This document shows positions 62,101 through 64,000 of a stretch of 64,000 nucleotides of DNA, piece after piece (position 1 is the first letter of the stretch; each line of letters opens with the position of its first letter). Location of the stretch: NCBI GenBank assembly GCA_963576725.1, contig OY755240.1, positions 64,010,412 to 64,074,411 of the forward strand, written 5' to 3'. The DNA is from Azorinus chamasolen. Lineage: Eukaryota > Mollusca > Bivalvia > Cardiida > Solecurtidae. The position numbers were made by a program, and so were the translations under genes. Below the pieces are notes generated by a model. It was not told the origin of the DNA and made no database searches. It was given only the letters and a program-made list of their open reading frames with translations.

Positions 62101-62575
62101 AACACCCAGCAGAACACACAGATGAATCCCCCTCCCCCCTCTGGTGCAGGACCACACCATCCAGCTCCCAGCCCCGTTCTTACCAACCACAGCCAACAGC
62201 CCATGAATTCAGGTCCCCACCCTCCTTCATCGGGCACACCCCAGCCCCCTCAGGGCTACCCACAAGCTACGTTACAAGCTCCACCTCTACAGCCAAGTCC
62301 ACACAATCCAACATCACCACAGAATATGCAGCCGATGCCTTACCCGTACAATACGTCACACCCATTACAGATGCAGAGCTCGGCGGGCGGTCAGCAGTTT
62401 TCGCTCCCACAGCAGTCGACTGGGCAGTCGTCAGTAACATACAGTATGCACAGCCATCAGTCCCCTCATATGCAACAGTTAGTCATGATGCCCCCACAGA
62501 TGTCAGCCACCGGGCAGTTAAATCATCCTCATCACATGCACAGTTCTCATCAGTTCCAAGGCCATCCTATGGCAG
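37706..62575 (+). CDS. ATXN2: Ataxin-2, 17 coding exons, 3' end outside window
   Basis: Coding exons: 37706-37782, 39658-39700, 40225-40278, 41493-41564, 42959-43127, 46803-46927, 47432-47520, 49027-49233, 51042-51268, 52733-52897, 53824-53873, 55944-56179, 56627-56687, 57432-57618, 58671-58816, 60444-60582, 62006-62575. All phases agree, giving 872 codons plus 1 nt. Domain order: basic RG-type N-terminus (1-40), LSm (about 41-122), LsmAD (about 181-250, GWDVNDMF..NEENS-like NKENSEEYRRRE), PAM2 (STLNPNANVFTPKSF, about 509-523), then a Pro/Gln/His/Asn-rich tail. Ataxin-2 binds RNA and poly(A)-binding protein through PAM2 and works in translation, mRNA stability and stress granules. No N-terminal polyglutamine is seen. 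The last 3' exon(s) lie past 64000. Confidence 0.95.
37783..38347. other. ATXN2 intron, unexplained open frames
   Basis: Overlapping open frames on both strands (minus, 109 codons, 38053-38382) without a family match. The sequence is free of the hairpin MITEs and may be an unknown element. Confidence 0.4.
38348..38612 (-). mobile_element. C-type TTAA MITE (tandem partner 1)
   Basis: TTAACCCTTTCCCCTGTTGC left, apex CAGCTCCTATAGGAGCC, right ATGGTTAA shared with the next copy. Confidence 0.83.
38609..38858 (-). mobile_element. C-type TTAA MITE (tandem partner 2)
   Basis: TTAACCCTTTCCCTCATGAA left, decayed apex, GGAAAGGGTTAG right. Confidence 0.82.
39184..39424 (-). mobile_element. C-type MITE
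   Basis: 'tttaatccattaatattcat' left, apex CAGCTCTTAAGGAGCC, leader end decayed (AGAGGGCTAAC). Confidence 0.72.
39658..39700 (+). CDS. ATXN2: ATXN2 coding exon 2
   Basis: Acceptor TTTTTCTTCAG, donor TAT|GTAAGT. Encodes (R)PPRPRGPPVDKTAY, the Pro/Arg linker before the LSm domain. Confidence 0.88.
40225..40278 (+). CDS. ATXN2: ATXN2 coding exon 3, start of LSm domain
   Basis: Acceptor CTGTTGCAG, donor GTT|GTAAGT, phase 0. Encodes IEGVYKNQRFTNVVFSLV, the near-invariant first strand of the ataxin-2 LSm fold. Confidence 0.94.
40355..40428. repeat. Solo core palindrome, degenerate
   Basis: 'gtagtgcaggcccctatcaa' faces 'gtttgatcttggtatgcaca' around CTTCTGCAGGAGCAG. Confidence 0.6.
40497..40672. 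mobile_element. E-type MITE inserted in an A-type MITE
   Basis: 'gtcatttctccaccaatcta' and 'gctttggtggagaaataatg' arms. Left outer end decayed. Confidence 0.75.
40673..40788 (-). mobile_element. A-type MITE, core and leader half
   Basis: 'gattccattggcaaacagag' onward, apex GGCTCCTATAGGAGCC, GGAAAGGGTTAA. Confidence 0.78.
40785..40982 (-). mobile_element. C-type MITE joined through shared TTAA
   Basis: TTAATTAGCTTAATTATATA, core with apex lost, right ATGGTTAA. Confidence 0.72.
40995..41065 (-). mobile_element. pogo-like terminal fragment
   Basis: 'ggataactcgaactttggga' resembles the inverted end of the element at 51800-52125. Confidence 0.5.
41117..41153. repeat. Poly-C tract, 37 bp
   Basis: Uninterrupted run of C in ATXN2 intron, about 340 bp before coding exon 4. 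Confidence 0.95.
41350..41452 (+). mobile_element. C-type MITE tail fragment
   Basis: 'gccaataaatattcatgagt' to 'gaacagggaatgggtgaa'. Lies 40 bp upstream of ATXN2 exon 4. Confidence 0.7.
41493..41564 (+). CDS. ATXN2: ATXN2 coding exon 4, LSm domain
   Basis: Acceptor ATTTTACAG, donor AAG|GTAAGT, 24 codons. Encodes GTIVQAQVKNGLVYEGILKT then VSHK, the central LSm strands. Confidence 0.94.
41611..41655 (+). repeat. Tandem duplication of about 22 bp
   Basis: 'ctcagccaaacattttct' occurs twice in succession. Confidence 0.8.
41732..41904. mobile_element. G-type palindromic element with CAG duplication
   Basis: GGTCCATGCTTATAAAAC...TTATAAGCATGGATC, flanked by CAG at 41729-41731 and 41905-41907. Confidence 0.8.
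42013..42305 (+). mobile_element. tRNA-derived SINE with A and B boxes
   Basis: A box TGGTCCAGTGG (42025-42035) and B box GGTTCGAATCC (42068-42078), then 'gtataaatgggtacctg' and 'cttgagcgccgag', the body of a widespread mollusc SINE type. It is not a functional tRNA: no acceptor stem closes. Confidence 0.85.
42313..42470 (+). mobile_element. C-type MITE variant
   Basis: Variant leader 'ttacctgatagacacatctt', apex AACTCCTATAGGAGCC, short tail. Confidence 0.65.
42485..42642 (-). mobile_element. B-type MITE, core truncated
   Basis: 'ccttgcctcataagctattt', 'gtgataaatagagaatttgc', then directly GGAATGGGTTAA. Confidence 0.7.
42650..42740. repeat. K-type palindrome, degenerate
   Basis: 'gactactgagtaactggtct' centre with 'aatcaggatccaatgtgttt'. 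Confidence 0.55.
42760..42863 (+). mobile_element. C-type TTAA MITE, large internal deletion
   Basis: TTAATCTTTTTTTCTCATAT leader, core cut after 'caaacagagtat', end GGTAAATTGTTAA. Confidence 0.68.
42959..43127 (+). CDS. ATXN2: ATXN2 coding exon 5, end of LSm domain
   Basis: Acceptor CTTTTACAG, donor G|GTAAGT (phase 1). Encodes GDVVLEVAHMVEDN, a Ser/Gly/Pro loop, then IMDKIIVKVADLITVNAANV, the last LSm strands. An E-type MITE starts about 16 bp past the donor. Confidence 0.93.
43143..43319. mobile_element. E-type MITE
   Basis: 'accactctttagaattgtct' centre, arm 'gggtttggtggagaaatgac', end TGTTGTTCTG. Confidence 0.75.
43342..43447. mobile_element. G-type palindromic element with CAG duplication
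   Basis: GGTCCATGCTTATAAAGC...TTATAAGCATGGATA, CAG at 43339-43341 and 43448-43450. It sits in an E arm ('cagataagatgcataaatta'). Confidence 0.8.
43487..43920 (+). repeat. Dispersed repeat with 'gagcacaaagtgctcagggtgagc'-type head
   Basis: Starts 'agctcaccagagcacaaagt', then a GTCGGCGTGCGTCGTGCGTC stretch and imperfect units with 'aaaagttatataaattat' and 'ttttcaatagaaacatat'. Confidence 0.7.
44032..44361 (-). mobile_element. A-type MITE with internally duplicated tail
   Basis: 'gaccctttgcctgttctgtg' left. The tail from 'tttatt' to 'acattgtagc' occurs twice, then core and GGAAGGGTTAA. Confidence 0.78.
44362..44873. other. ATXN2 intron, nothing recognised
   Basis: AT-rich sequence without hairpin elements. 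Confidence 0.5.
44874..45283 (+). repeat. Right part of the 43487-type repeat
   Basis: Units with 'caaaagttatataaattat' and terminal 'ggtgagcgatgtcagggcca' then 'ttctggccctcttg', the usual end of this bivalve repeat. Confidence 0.68.
45284..45421. mobile_element. E-type MITE, left end missing
   Basis: Perfect palindrome centre 'ctttagaatcgtctcgaaga' with complement. Right end TGTTGCTCTG. Confidence 0.78.
45422..45717. other. ATXN2 intron, nothing recognised
   Basis: No element or exon seen. Confidence 0.5.
45719..46065. mobile_element. A 5' half, E scrap and decayed C-type copy
   Basis: A leader and half core (45719-45795), E arm 'tgttttaatttacacatttt', then an inverted C core near 45990-46035. 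Confidence 0.55.
46110..46166 (+). repeat. Tandem duplication, F-derived
   Basis: 'cttgcaataagctatcatct' plus 'catttaac' occurs twice. It resembles the F arm 'cattaagctaccacctg'. Confidence 0.7.
46166..46382 (+). mobile_element. C-type MITE
   Basis: 'tttaactcattaccaaatcg' leader, decayed core, tail 'gaatattcaacaggtaaagg'. Confidence 0.68.
46416..46770 (+). repeat. Dispersed repeat ending 'agtggagcgcgctgtc..agctcttgtta'
   Basis: Starts 'tagctccactttttcaaaaa', inner 'ggttaacctttttgttaagg'. The start AGCTCCACTT and the end AAGTGGAGCG form partly inverted ends. Confidence 0.65.
46803..46927 (+). CDS. ATXN2: ATXN2 coding exon 6, LSm-LsmAD linker
   Basis: Acceptor TCTTGTTGCAG, donor TCG|GTGAGT. 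Encodes (D)AFTDTGISKYNGESKDKE then RELQPWDSEGAD, the conserved acidic linker. A dispersed repeat (46416-46770) ends about 32 bp before the exon. Confidence 0.93.
46999..47146 (+). mobile_element. C-type MITE, tail half
   Basis: 'tttgcttatgaaattataaa' to 'caactgggaaagagttaa'. Confidence 0.7.
47170..47407 (-). mobile_element. A-type TTAA MITE, full length
   Basis: TTAACCCTTTCCCTGTTC...GGAAAGTGTTAA. Ends 24 bp before ATXN2 exon 7. Confidence 0.87.
47432..47520 (+). CDS. ATXN2: ATXN2 coding exon 7, LsmAD start
   Basis: Acceptor TTATTTCAG, donor AC|GTAAGT (phase 2). Encodes NGWDVNDMFQTNAMVYNIKS then TYDESLGQYT, the LsmAD signature. An A-type MITE ends at 47407, 24 bp upstream. Confidence 0.95.
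47521..47933. other. ATXN2 intron, nothing recognised
   Basis: No element or exon seen. Confidence 0.5.
47934..48300 (+). mobile_element. F2 scrap, A half, C core-tail and K-like pieces
   Basis: F2 arms at 47934-48000, A leader and core 47999-48118, then 'gtagacccagatcagatcat' core with C tail to 48200, then TTAACCCTTTGAGCACTAG and K-like 'gcgtctcatc'. Confidence 0.6.
48435..48690 (-). repeat. Dispersed repeat, inverted copy of 13525 type
   Basis: 'ttagctcagctgttttgaag', 'gttgtcgtcgtcggcgtgca', 'ttggagttatggccctttaa' and 'actcttgtt' mirror 13525-13835. Confidence 0.75.
48737..48972 (-). mobile_element. A-type TTAA MITE, full length
   Basis: TTAACCCCTTTCTATGTTTA...GAAAGGGTTAA with most of the apex deleted. 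A C tail (48688-48736) precedes it. Confidence 0.83.
49027..49233 (+). CDS. ATXN2: ATXN2 coding exon 8, LsmAD end
   Basis: Acceptor GATGTACAG, donor AA|GTAAGT (phase 2). Encodes TKLNKENSEEYRRREEEATR, an E/R-rich helix, then an acidic stretch and a Ser-rich run (SSLSTSSGGPG). Confidence 0.94.
49380..50525 (+). repeat. Tandem-repeat element, 152-bp units
   Basis: Head 'tatgcccccaaaggcgggca', GTCCGTCCTTCTGTCTGTCC stretch, then units marked by 'gtccggtctgtaacttcttc' near 49741, 49893, 50045, 50197 and 50350, and an inverted end 'tttttgggggcatttgtcac'. Open frames inside follow from the repeats. Confidence 0.8.
49453..49691. mobile_element. TIR element nested in the tandem repeat, with TTAGGG pair
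   Basis: GGGTAGTTGTGTGACTTTTT at left and its complement at right. Inner inverted CTAGTCCCACAAG. Three 'cattaacctggcca' units and 'agggttagggttag' at 49575-49588. Confidence 0.7.
50590..51008 (+). mobile_element. A-type MITE split by AT-rich sequence
   Basis: 'aaatagagcagacccattct' and tail start to 50665, AT-rich 'taattaattaca' repeats (50790-50938), then A 3' end to GGGTTAA. Confidence 0.68.
51042..51268 (+). CDS. ATXN2: ATXN2 coding exon 9, low-complexity
   Basis: Acceptor TTCTTCTCCAG, donor G|GTGAGT (phase 1). Encodes YIPPNKR, a conserved ataxin-2 motif, then a Gly-rich stretch, five consecutive His followed by QPPPP, and a Ser/Gln segment. An A-type MITE ends 33 bp upstream. Confidence 0.92.
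51371..51600 (-). mobile_element. B-type TTAA MITE, full length
   Basis: TTAACCCGTTATCTCATGAG left, core ATTTGCTCCTATGGAGCAAA, right GGGAATGAGTTGA. Confidence 0.84.
51800..52125. mobile_element. pogo/Tigger-like element with F2 piece inside
   Basis: 'acagttaaactttgatatgt' left and 'tttgatatatctaagttcag' plus CTGTAGT right as inverted ends. 51915-52000 is an F2 hairpin remnant. Confidence 0.55.
52217..52373. mobile_element. E-type MITE, degenerate
   Basis: 'gtcatttctccaccaaatgc' arm, centre 'tttagaatcgtctggaagag'. Confidence 0.65.
52498..52677 (-). mobile_element. B-type half and F2 half
   Basis: B core-to-leader (52498-52583, ending GAATGAGTTAA), then F2 'acaggagctttctgcctaac' arm at 52634-52677. 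Confidence 0.65.
52733..52897 (+). CDS. ATXN2: ATXN2 coding exon 10, disordered linker
   Basis: Acceptor TCTCTCTGACAG. Encodes EKSSRASIPASTAGPTIKTS and further Pro/Gly/His/Ser-rich residues ending KKSSK. Two in-frame donors are possible: AAAG|GTACTG after 52897 or GCTG|GTAACT after 52906. The second adds Gly-Thr-Ala. Confidence 0.85.
52984..53199 (+). mobile_element. B-type TTAA MITE, core shortened
   Basis: TTAACCCATTCCCGTATATT...GGGAAAGGGTTAA. One hairpin arm is partly deleted. Confidence 0.85.
53260..53785 (-). repeat. Tandem-repeat element (pearl-like), inverted relative of 3021-4125
   Basis: Units with 'gtgcaag.cacaattttca' and 'cccttgaacttygaatattt'-type sequence. The right end 'aacttggatttgcaatcaag' plus 'atctttagtgatagttctag' is the inverted form of the 3021-3085 module. 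Confidence 0.75.
53824..53873 (+). CDS. ATXN2: ATXN2 coding exon 11
   Basis: Acceptor TTTTTTCCAG, donor AAG|GTAAGT. Encodes GRDEQIKELKEFSSNFK, a conserved ataxin-2 segment upstream of PAM2. Confidence 0.92.
53971..54202 (-). mobile_element. A-type TTAA MITE, full length
   Basis: TTAACCCTTTCCATGTTC...GGAAAGGATTAA. Left core arm shortened. Confidence 0.85.
54351..54409 (+). repeat. 31-bp direct duplication at a MITE end
   Basis: 'cttatttgatattaaccctt' plus 'aactc' occurs twice, the second leading into the C-type copy. Confidence 0.8.
54397..54636 (+). mobile_element. C-type TTAA MITE
   Basis: TTAACCCTTAACTCCATAAA leader, shortened core, tail ending AACAGGAAAAAGGGTTAA. Confidence 0.8.
54720..54857 (-). 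mobile_element. C-type MITE, partial
   Basis: 'tagaatcgagatctatgtca' and core to 'tgtagaaaagcatatttatg', GGGTTAA right. Confidence 0.68.
54855..55289 (-). mobile_element. C-type MITE split by an F2 element
   Basis: TTAAACCTTTATCCCATTGA, F2, then tail continues 'tgcataaatatttattagca' and core to 55289. Confidence 0.78.
54897..55086. mobile_element. F2-type pogo-like MITE nested in C
   Basis: TA|CAGTGAAACTCTATTATTC...GTTTTTACTG|TA with TA duplication. Confidence 0.84.
55337..55564 (+). mobile_element. B-type TTAA MITE within a 19-bp duplication
   Basis: TTAACCCTTTCCTCCATAAA...GGGAATAGGTTAA. TTAATCTGTTAYTCCTTAA precedes (55322-55340) and follows (55561-55579) it. Confidence 0.88.
55561..55820 (+). 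mobile_element. C-type TTAA MITE joined through shared TTAA
   Basis: 'ccttaaatacgcctttctac' leader, core, tail with 'catgaatattcatggagaaa'. Confidence 0.8.
55944..56179 (+). CDS. ATXN2: ATXN2 coding exon 12, charged region
   Basis: Acceptor TTTCTCTGAAG, donor AT|GTAAGT (phase 2). Encodes LDDNKEAKDKDKDRPPSGES and a long Lys/Glu/Asp-rich, probably disordered segment leading into PAM2. The frame is fixed by exons 11 and 13. Confidence 0.88.
56281..56545. repeat. K-type palindrome split by an E element
   Basis: 'ttgcaaacagcttggatcaa' to AGGATC, E, AGGATC again and 'caagctgtttgacacttagt'. Confidence 0.78.
56342..56471. mobile_element. E-type hAT-like MITE with AGGATC duplication
   Basis: CAGAGCTACAGATAACG...CTGGAACTCTG. 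AGGATC at 56336-56341 and 56472-56477. The left palindrome arm is deleted. Confidence 0.87.
56627..56687 (+). CDS. ATXN2: ATXN2 coding exon 13, PAM2 motif
   Basis: Acceptor CTCTTTTCAG, donor CAA|GTAAGT. Encodes PIKSTLNPNANVFTPKSFTQ, a textbook PAM2 motif (L-NPNA--F-P) that binds the MLLE domain of poly(A)-binding protein. Confidence 0.97.
56888..57325 (+). mobile_element. Two C-type MITEs (56888-57025 and 57028-57325)
   Basis: The first is 3'-truncated. The second starts TTAACCCTTTCTTTCATA and carries an extra tail copy after a G run. Confidence 0.72.
57226..57239. repeat. Poly-G tract, 14 bp
   Basis: Uninterrupted G run inside a C-type tail. Confidence 0.9.
57432..57618 (+). CDS. ATXN2: ATXN2 coding exon 14, Pro/Gln-rich
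   Basis: Acceptor TTCCATTTCAG, donor AGAG|GTTAGG (weak, phase 1). Encodes KPTTQQIPTPPRPHTQSPII and on to QPVYPAPGQSFIMPP, ending RPKR. Confidence 0.87.
57676..57800. mobile_element. F2-type MITE, partial
   Basis: 'aaaacaggtggcaacttagg', apex AAAGCTCCCAAAGGAGCCTT, 'atcctgcattaagcatttaa'. Confidence 0.65.
57801..58176. other. ATXN2 intron, nothing recognised
   Basis: No element or exon seen. A C tail scrap starts at 58177 (TTAACCCTTTATTCCATGAA). Confidence 0.5.
58274..58603. mobile_element. F-like pogo-type element split by an A-type MITE
   Basis: TA|CAGCTAAACCTGTCTTAAGC...GACAGGTTCTACTG|TA. Confidence 0.75.
58342..58589 (-). mobile_element. A-type TTAA MITE nested in F-like element
   Basis: TTAACCCTTTCCCAGTTC...GGAAAGGGTTAA, apex GGCTCCTATAGGAGCC. 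Ends 82 bp before ATXN2 exon 15. Confidence 0.88.
58671..58816 (+). CDS. ATXN2: ATXN2 coding exon 15
   Basis: Acceptor CTACCTTATAG, donor CAG|GTAAGC. Encodes VVSVKPDYTASAVQAATGQP and QSYMYIHPQMIPPQPTGYQM, a conserved Tyr/Pro/Gln segment of the ataxin-2 C-terminal half. Confidence 0.88.
58927..59118. mobile_element. E-type hAT-like MITE, full length
   Basis: CAGAGCTACAGATAAATG...ATCTGGATTTCTG with long palindrome. Confidence 0.84.
59161..59393 (+). mobile_element. C-type MITE variant
   Basis: TTAACCCTTTACCTGATGG leader, apex AACTCTTATAGGAGC, tail to 'catgaatattcaag'. Confidence 0.74.
59394..59633. mobile_element. E-type (59394-59520) and inverted C half (59523-59633)
   Basis: 'atttctccaccaaactttat' to TGTAGCTCTG, then 'aagtaaaccgagcaaaccct' core and 'tatgagggaaagg'. 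Confidence 0.68.
59634..60123. other. ATXN2 intron, nothing recognised
   Basis: AT-rich, repeat-poor by eye. Confidence 0.5.
60124..60353 (-). mobile_element. B-type MITE
   Basis: 'atttccctttcctccacagg' left, core GCATTTGCTCCCATGGAGCA, right GGAAAGGATTAA. Confidence 0.83.
60444..60582 (+). CDS. ATXN2: ATXN2 coding exon 16
   Basis: Acceptor TTCACTCACAG, donor TATA|GTAAGT (phase 1). Encodes MMQMPAAQTTPRFMTPTSIQ then GMPPTTMQG and a Gly/Gln stretch. Confidence 0.87.
60726..60779 (+). mobile_element. SINE 3' scrap
   Basis: 'cctttggggtcttcctccaa' and 'gatatgactgaat' match the 3' part of the 1463-type SINE. Confidence 0.5.
60780..60997 (+). mobile_element. B-type TTAA MITE
   Basis: TTAACCCATTCCCTCATGCT leader with small deletion, core, right AATAGGTTAA. 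An inverted C tail scrap follows at 61028-61075. Confidence 0.85.
61132..61353 (+). mobile_element. A-type TTAA MITE (tail-to-tail partner 1)
   Basis: TTAACCCTTTCCCTCATATA leader, left core arm deleted, tail ending AACAGGGAAAGAGTTAA. Confidence 0.85.
61350..61595 (-). mobile_element. A-type TTAA MITE (tail-to-tail partner 2)
   Basis: TTAACCTTTTCCCTGTTC left, core, right GGGAAGGGTTCA. Shares one TTAA with partner 1. Confidence 0.85.
61644..61930 (+). mobile_element. C-type MITE interrupted by unknown sequence
   Basis: 'taccctttactccatgagta' leader and short core, about 150 bp of foreign sequence with 'gggggagcatgcccc', then 'gaatattcatggattaaagg'. Confidence 0.62.
62006..62575 (+). CDS. ATXN2: ATXN2 coding exon 17, large P/Q/H/N-rich exon
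   Basis: Acceptor TGTATTTCAG, donor CAG|GTAAGA-type (phase 1). About 190 codons rich in His, Pro, Gln, Asn and Met (for example HLNHPNHMNHLNMSTNTQQN), the low-complexity tail of ataxin-2. No stop before the donor, and no further exon is recognised to 64000. Confidence 0.9.
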
Positions 62576-62664
62576 GTAAGAAACGTAAGCAATTTTTTTT
62601 TTACCATTTTGGAAATTTAGTTAAACTTGTGTTAATAATCACTTGCGATAAATAGTTCATTGCT

Positions 62665-62892
62665 TTAACCCTTTCCTCCATAAATACGCCTTTCTGCACC
62701 TCTGAAAAAGTCACTTCATGAAACCATTGTGATAAATAGAGCATTTGCTCCTATGGAGCAAATGCTCTATTTATCACAATGGTTTCAAAACTACAAGATT
62801 CTAACATTTTTCTTTTCTCTAGTAAATGCTCCTTTTCAGTAGATTTATTCAAAGAGATTGGGTCTAAAAATAGACTATGGAGGAATGGGTAA
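62665..62892 (+). mobile_element. B-type TTAA MITE
   Basis: TTAACCCTTTCCTCCATAAA...GAGGAATGGGTAA, core GCATTTGCTCCTATGGAGCA. Confidence 0.86.
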
Positions 62893-62941
62893 AGCAGCCA
62901 ATTAAGTCCGCCTGTGAAAAATAATTAATAGTTACCATAAC

Positions 62942-63361
62942 AACAGTTAAAGGTGCATACTCAAATACTGAAATAATATTTTCTCCACCAAACCCTATGT
63001 TTTGACCACTCTAGAATCGTCTCGTTGAGACGATTCTAAAGAGTGGACACACATACGAGTAGGTTTTGGTGGAGAATAAAAGAAGTTATTCTTAAAAATG
63101 TTAACCTTTTCCTTGAAAAAGCGTTTTTTTACGCCTTTTTTACAAACAGAAGACTCGGACAGTCTGATCAGGGTCTGCTCTGTTTACTTATGATTTGCTG
63201 ATGATATGATATAGAGATATGAGTCTACACTTTCTGCCATGGCCAAAACTTCATGTGTCCATGTACCATATAATGGTAATCTAATTAATATTCATGACAT
63301 GTTTTCTTACATGAATATTCATGGCGGAAAGGGGTAATTTACACATCTTATCTGGAGGTCT
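62942..63361. mobile_element. E-type MITE split by a C-type MITE
   Basis: 'acagttaaaggtgcatactc' left and palindrome to 'cttaaaaatg', C, then 'tttacacatcttatctggag' and GTCTG. Confidence 0.78.
63101..63337 (+). mobile_element. C-type MITE nested in E
   Basis: TTAACCTTTTCCTTG...CATGGCGGAAAGGGGTAA. The E consensus 'gaaaatgtttaaatttacgc' gives the empty TTAA site. Confidence 0.82.
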
Positions 63362-63399
63362 GATGAGATGGCTCCTACAAGAGTAATTTGGTTAGATTA

Positions 63400-64000
63400 T
63401 GCCCACAAACAAAGTTTGTTGGGGGGGGGGGTGTACTGGAGTCACCATGTCCGTTCGTCTGTATGTCCGTCGGGCTTGTCCGGGTCATAATTCCAAAAAA
63501 GCTATTGACTTCAAACATCATATACAGATAGATTACATTGACTGCAAAGGTTCGTAACTCTGTCTTCAGCATTTACGGAGTTATTGCCCTTTGTTATTTT
63601 TCTCAAAATCTGGCTTGTCTGGATCATAACTTTCAAAGTATAAAAGCTATTGACTTCAAACATCATATACAAATAGAACACATTGACTACAGGTGCAGTG
63701 CACAAAGTTCCTAACTCTGTCTTTAGCATTTTTGGAGTTATTGCCCTTTGTTATTTTTCTCAAAATCTGGCTTGTCTGGATCATATCTTTCAAAGTATAA
63801 AAGCTATTGACTTCAAACATCATATACAAATAGAACACATTGACTACAAGTGCAGTGCACAAGGTCCATAACTCTGTCTTCAGTATTTTTGGAGTTATTG
63901 CCCTTTGTTATATTTGTCAAAATCTGGTTTGTTCGGATCATAACTTCAAATGTATAAAAGCTATTGAGTTCATATACAGATAGATCACATTGACCGCAAA
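63400..64000 (+). repeat. Tandem-repeat element, about 160-bp units, runs off the edge
   Basis: Head 'tgcccacaaacaaagtttgt', G run, 'gtccgttcgtctgtatgtcc', then units marked 'ctggcttgtctggatcata' and 'gctattgacttcaaacatca'. Open frames inside are repeat-derived. Confidence 0.78.

Noticed and set aside
509..63337. CRISPR-like array of repeated palindromes
   Set aside because: Spacing is irregular, repeats are whole MITEs with target duplications, and the genes are eukaryotic.
62576..64000. Terminal ATXN2 exon within the window
   Set aside because: The remaining sequence is B, E, C and tandem-repeat material. No acceptor followed by ataxin-2-like sequence is seen.

Overview
This window looks like nuclear DNA of a bivalve mollusc. 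It is AT-rich and intron-rich, carries two conserved animal genes, and is crowded with bivalve-type repeats: tRNA-derived SINEs with a 'ggttctacccagg'-type body, 'aaaggtcaaggtcaca' tandem arrays, 'agctcacc..gagcacaaagtgctcagggtgagc' repeats, and hairpin MITEs with 'GCAAACAGAGTAGACCC' cores. I infer the species group from repeat style only.

Two genes lie head-to-head. On the minus strand, positions 773-32126 hold the first four coding exons of a TBC1D10/EPI64-type Rab GTPase-activating protein. The catalytic part lies beyond the left edge, and a roughly 23-kb first intron is packed with MITEs. On the plus strand, 37706-62575 holds 17 coding exons of ataxin-2 (ATXN2): basic N-terminus, LSm domain, LsmAD domain, PAM2 motif and a Pro/Gln/His-rich tail. 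All 17 exons join in one open frame (872 codons plus 1 nt), and the 3' end lies beyond the right edge. An ETS/NRF1-like promoter cluster at 32460-32498 lies between the genes.

Nearly everything else is non-autonomous transposon sequence. I use local labels. Four or more families end in TTAACCC...GGGTTAA (piggyBac-like TTAA target): A (tail ending GAACAGGGAAAGGGTTAA), C (tail ending CATGGAGTAAAGGGTTAA or a GAACAGGGAAAGG variant), B (core GATAAATAGAGCATTTGC), D (TTCGCTTGCT leader) and H (AAGTCGCTAATG leader). F1/F2 start CAGTRAAACC and target TA (pogo/Tigger-like). E starts CAGAGCT and ends AGCTCTG with about 6-bp duplications (hAT-like). G starts GGTCCATGC and is flanked by CAG duplications. 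K is a GCCGAGTAACTCGGC palindrome. Plus strand for A-D and H means that the TCCATA/CATATAAA-type leader comes first. A, B, C, D, H and F share a hairpin apex GCTCCTnnAGGAGC although they use different targets. Many copies are nested, chimeric or joined through one shared TTAA, so insertion order and empty sites can be read directly.

Three 3'-terminal fragments of non-LTR retrotransposon reverse transcriptases, four SINE copies or fragments, two related tandem-repeat elements in opposite orientation, a 152-bp tandem array and a 37-bp C tract complete the picture. I see no true tRNA, rRNA or CRISPR features.
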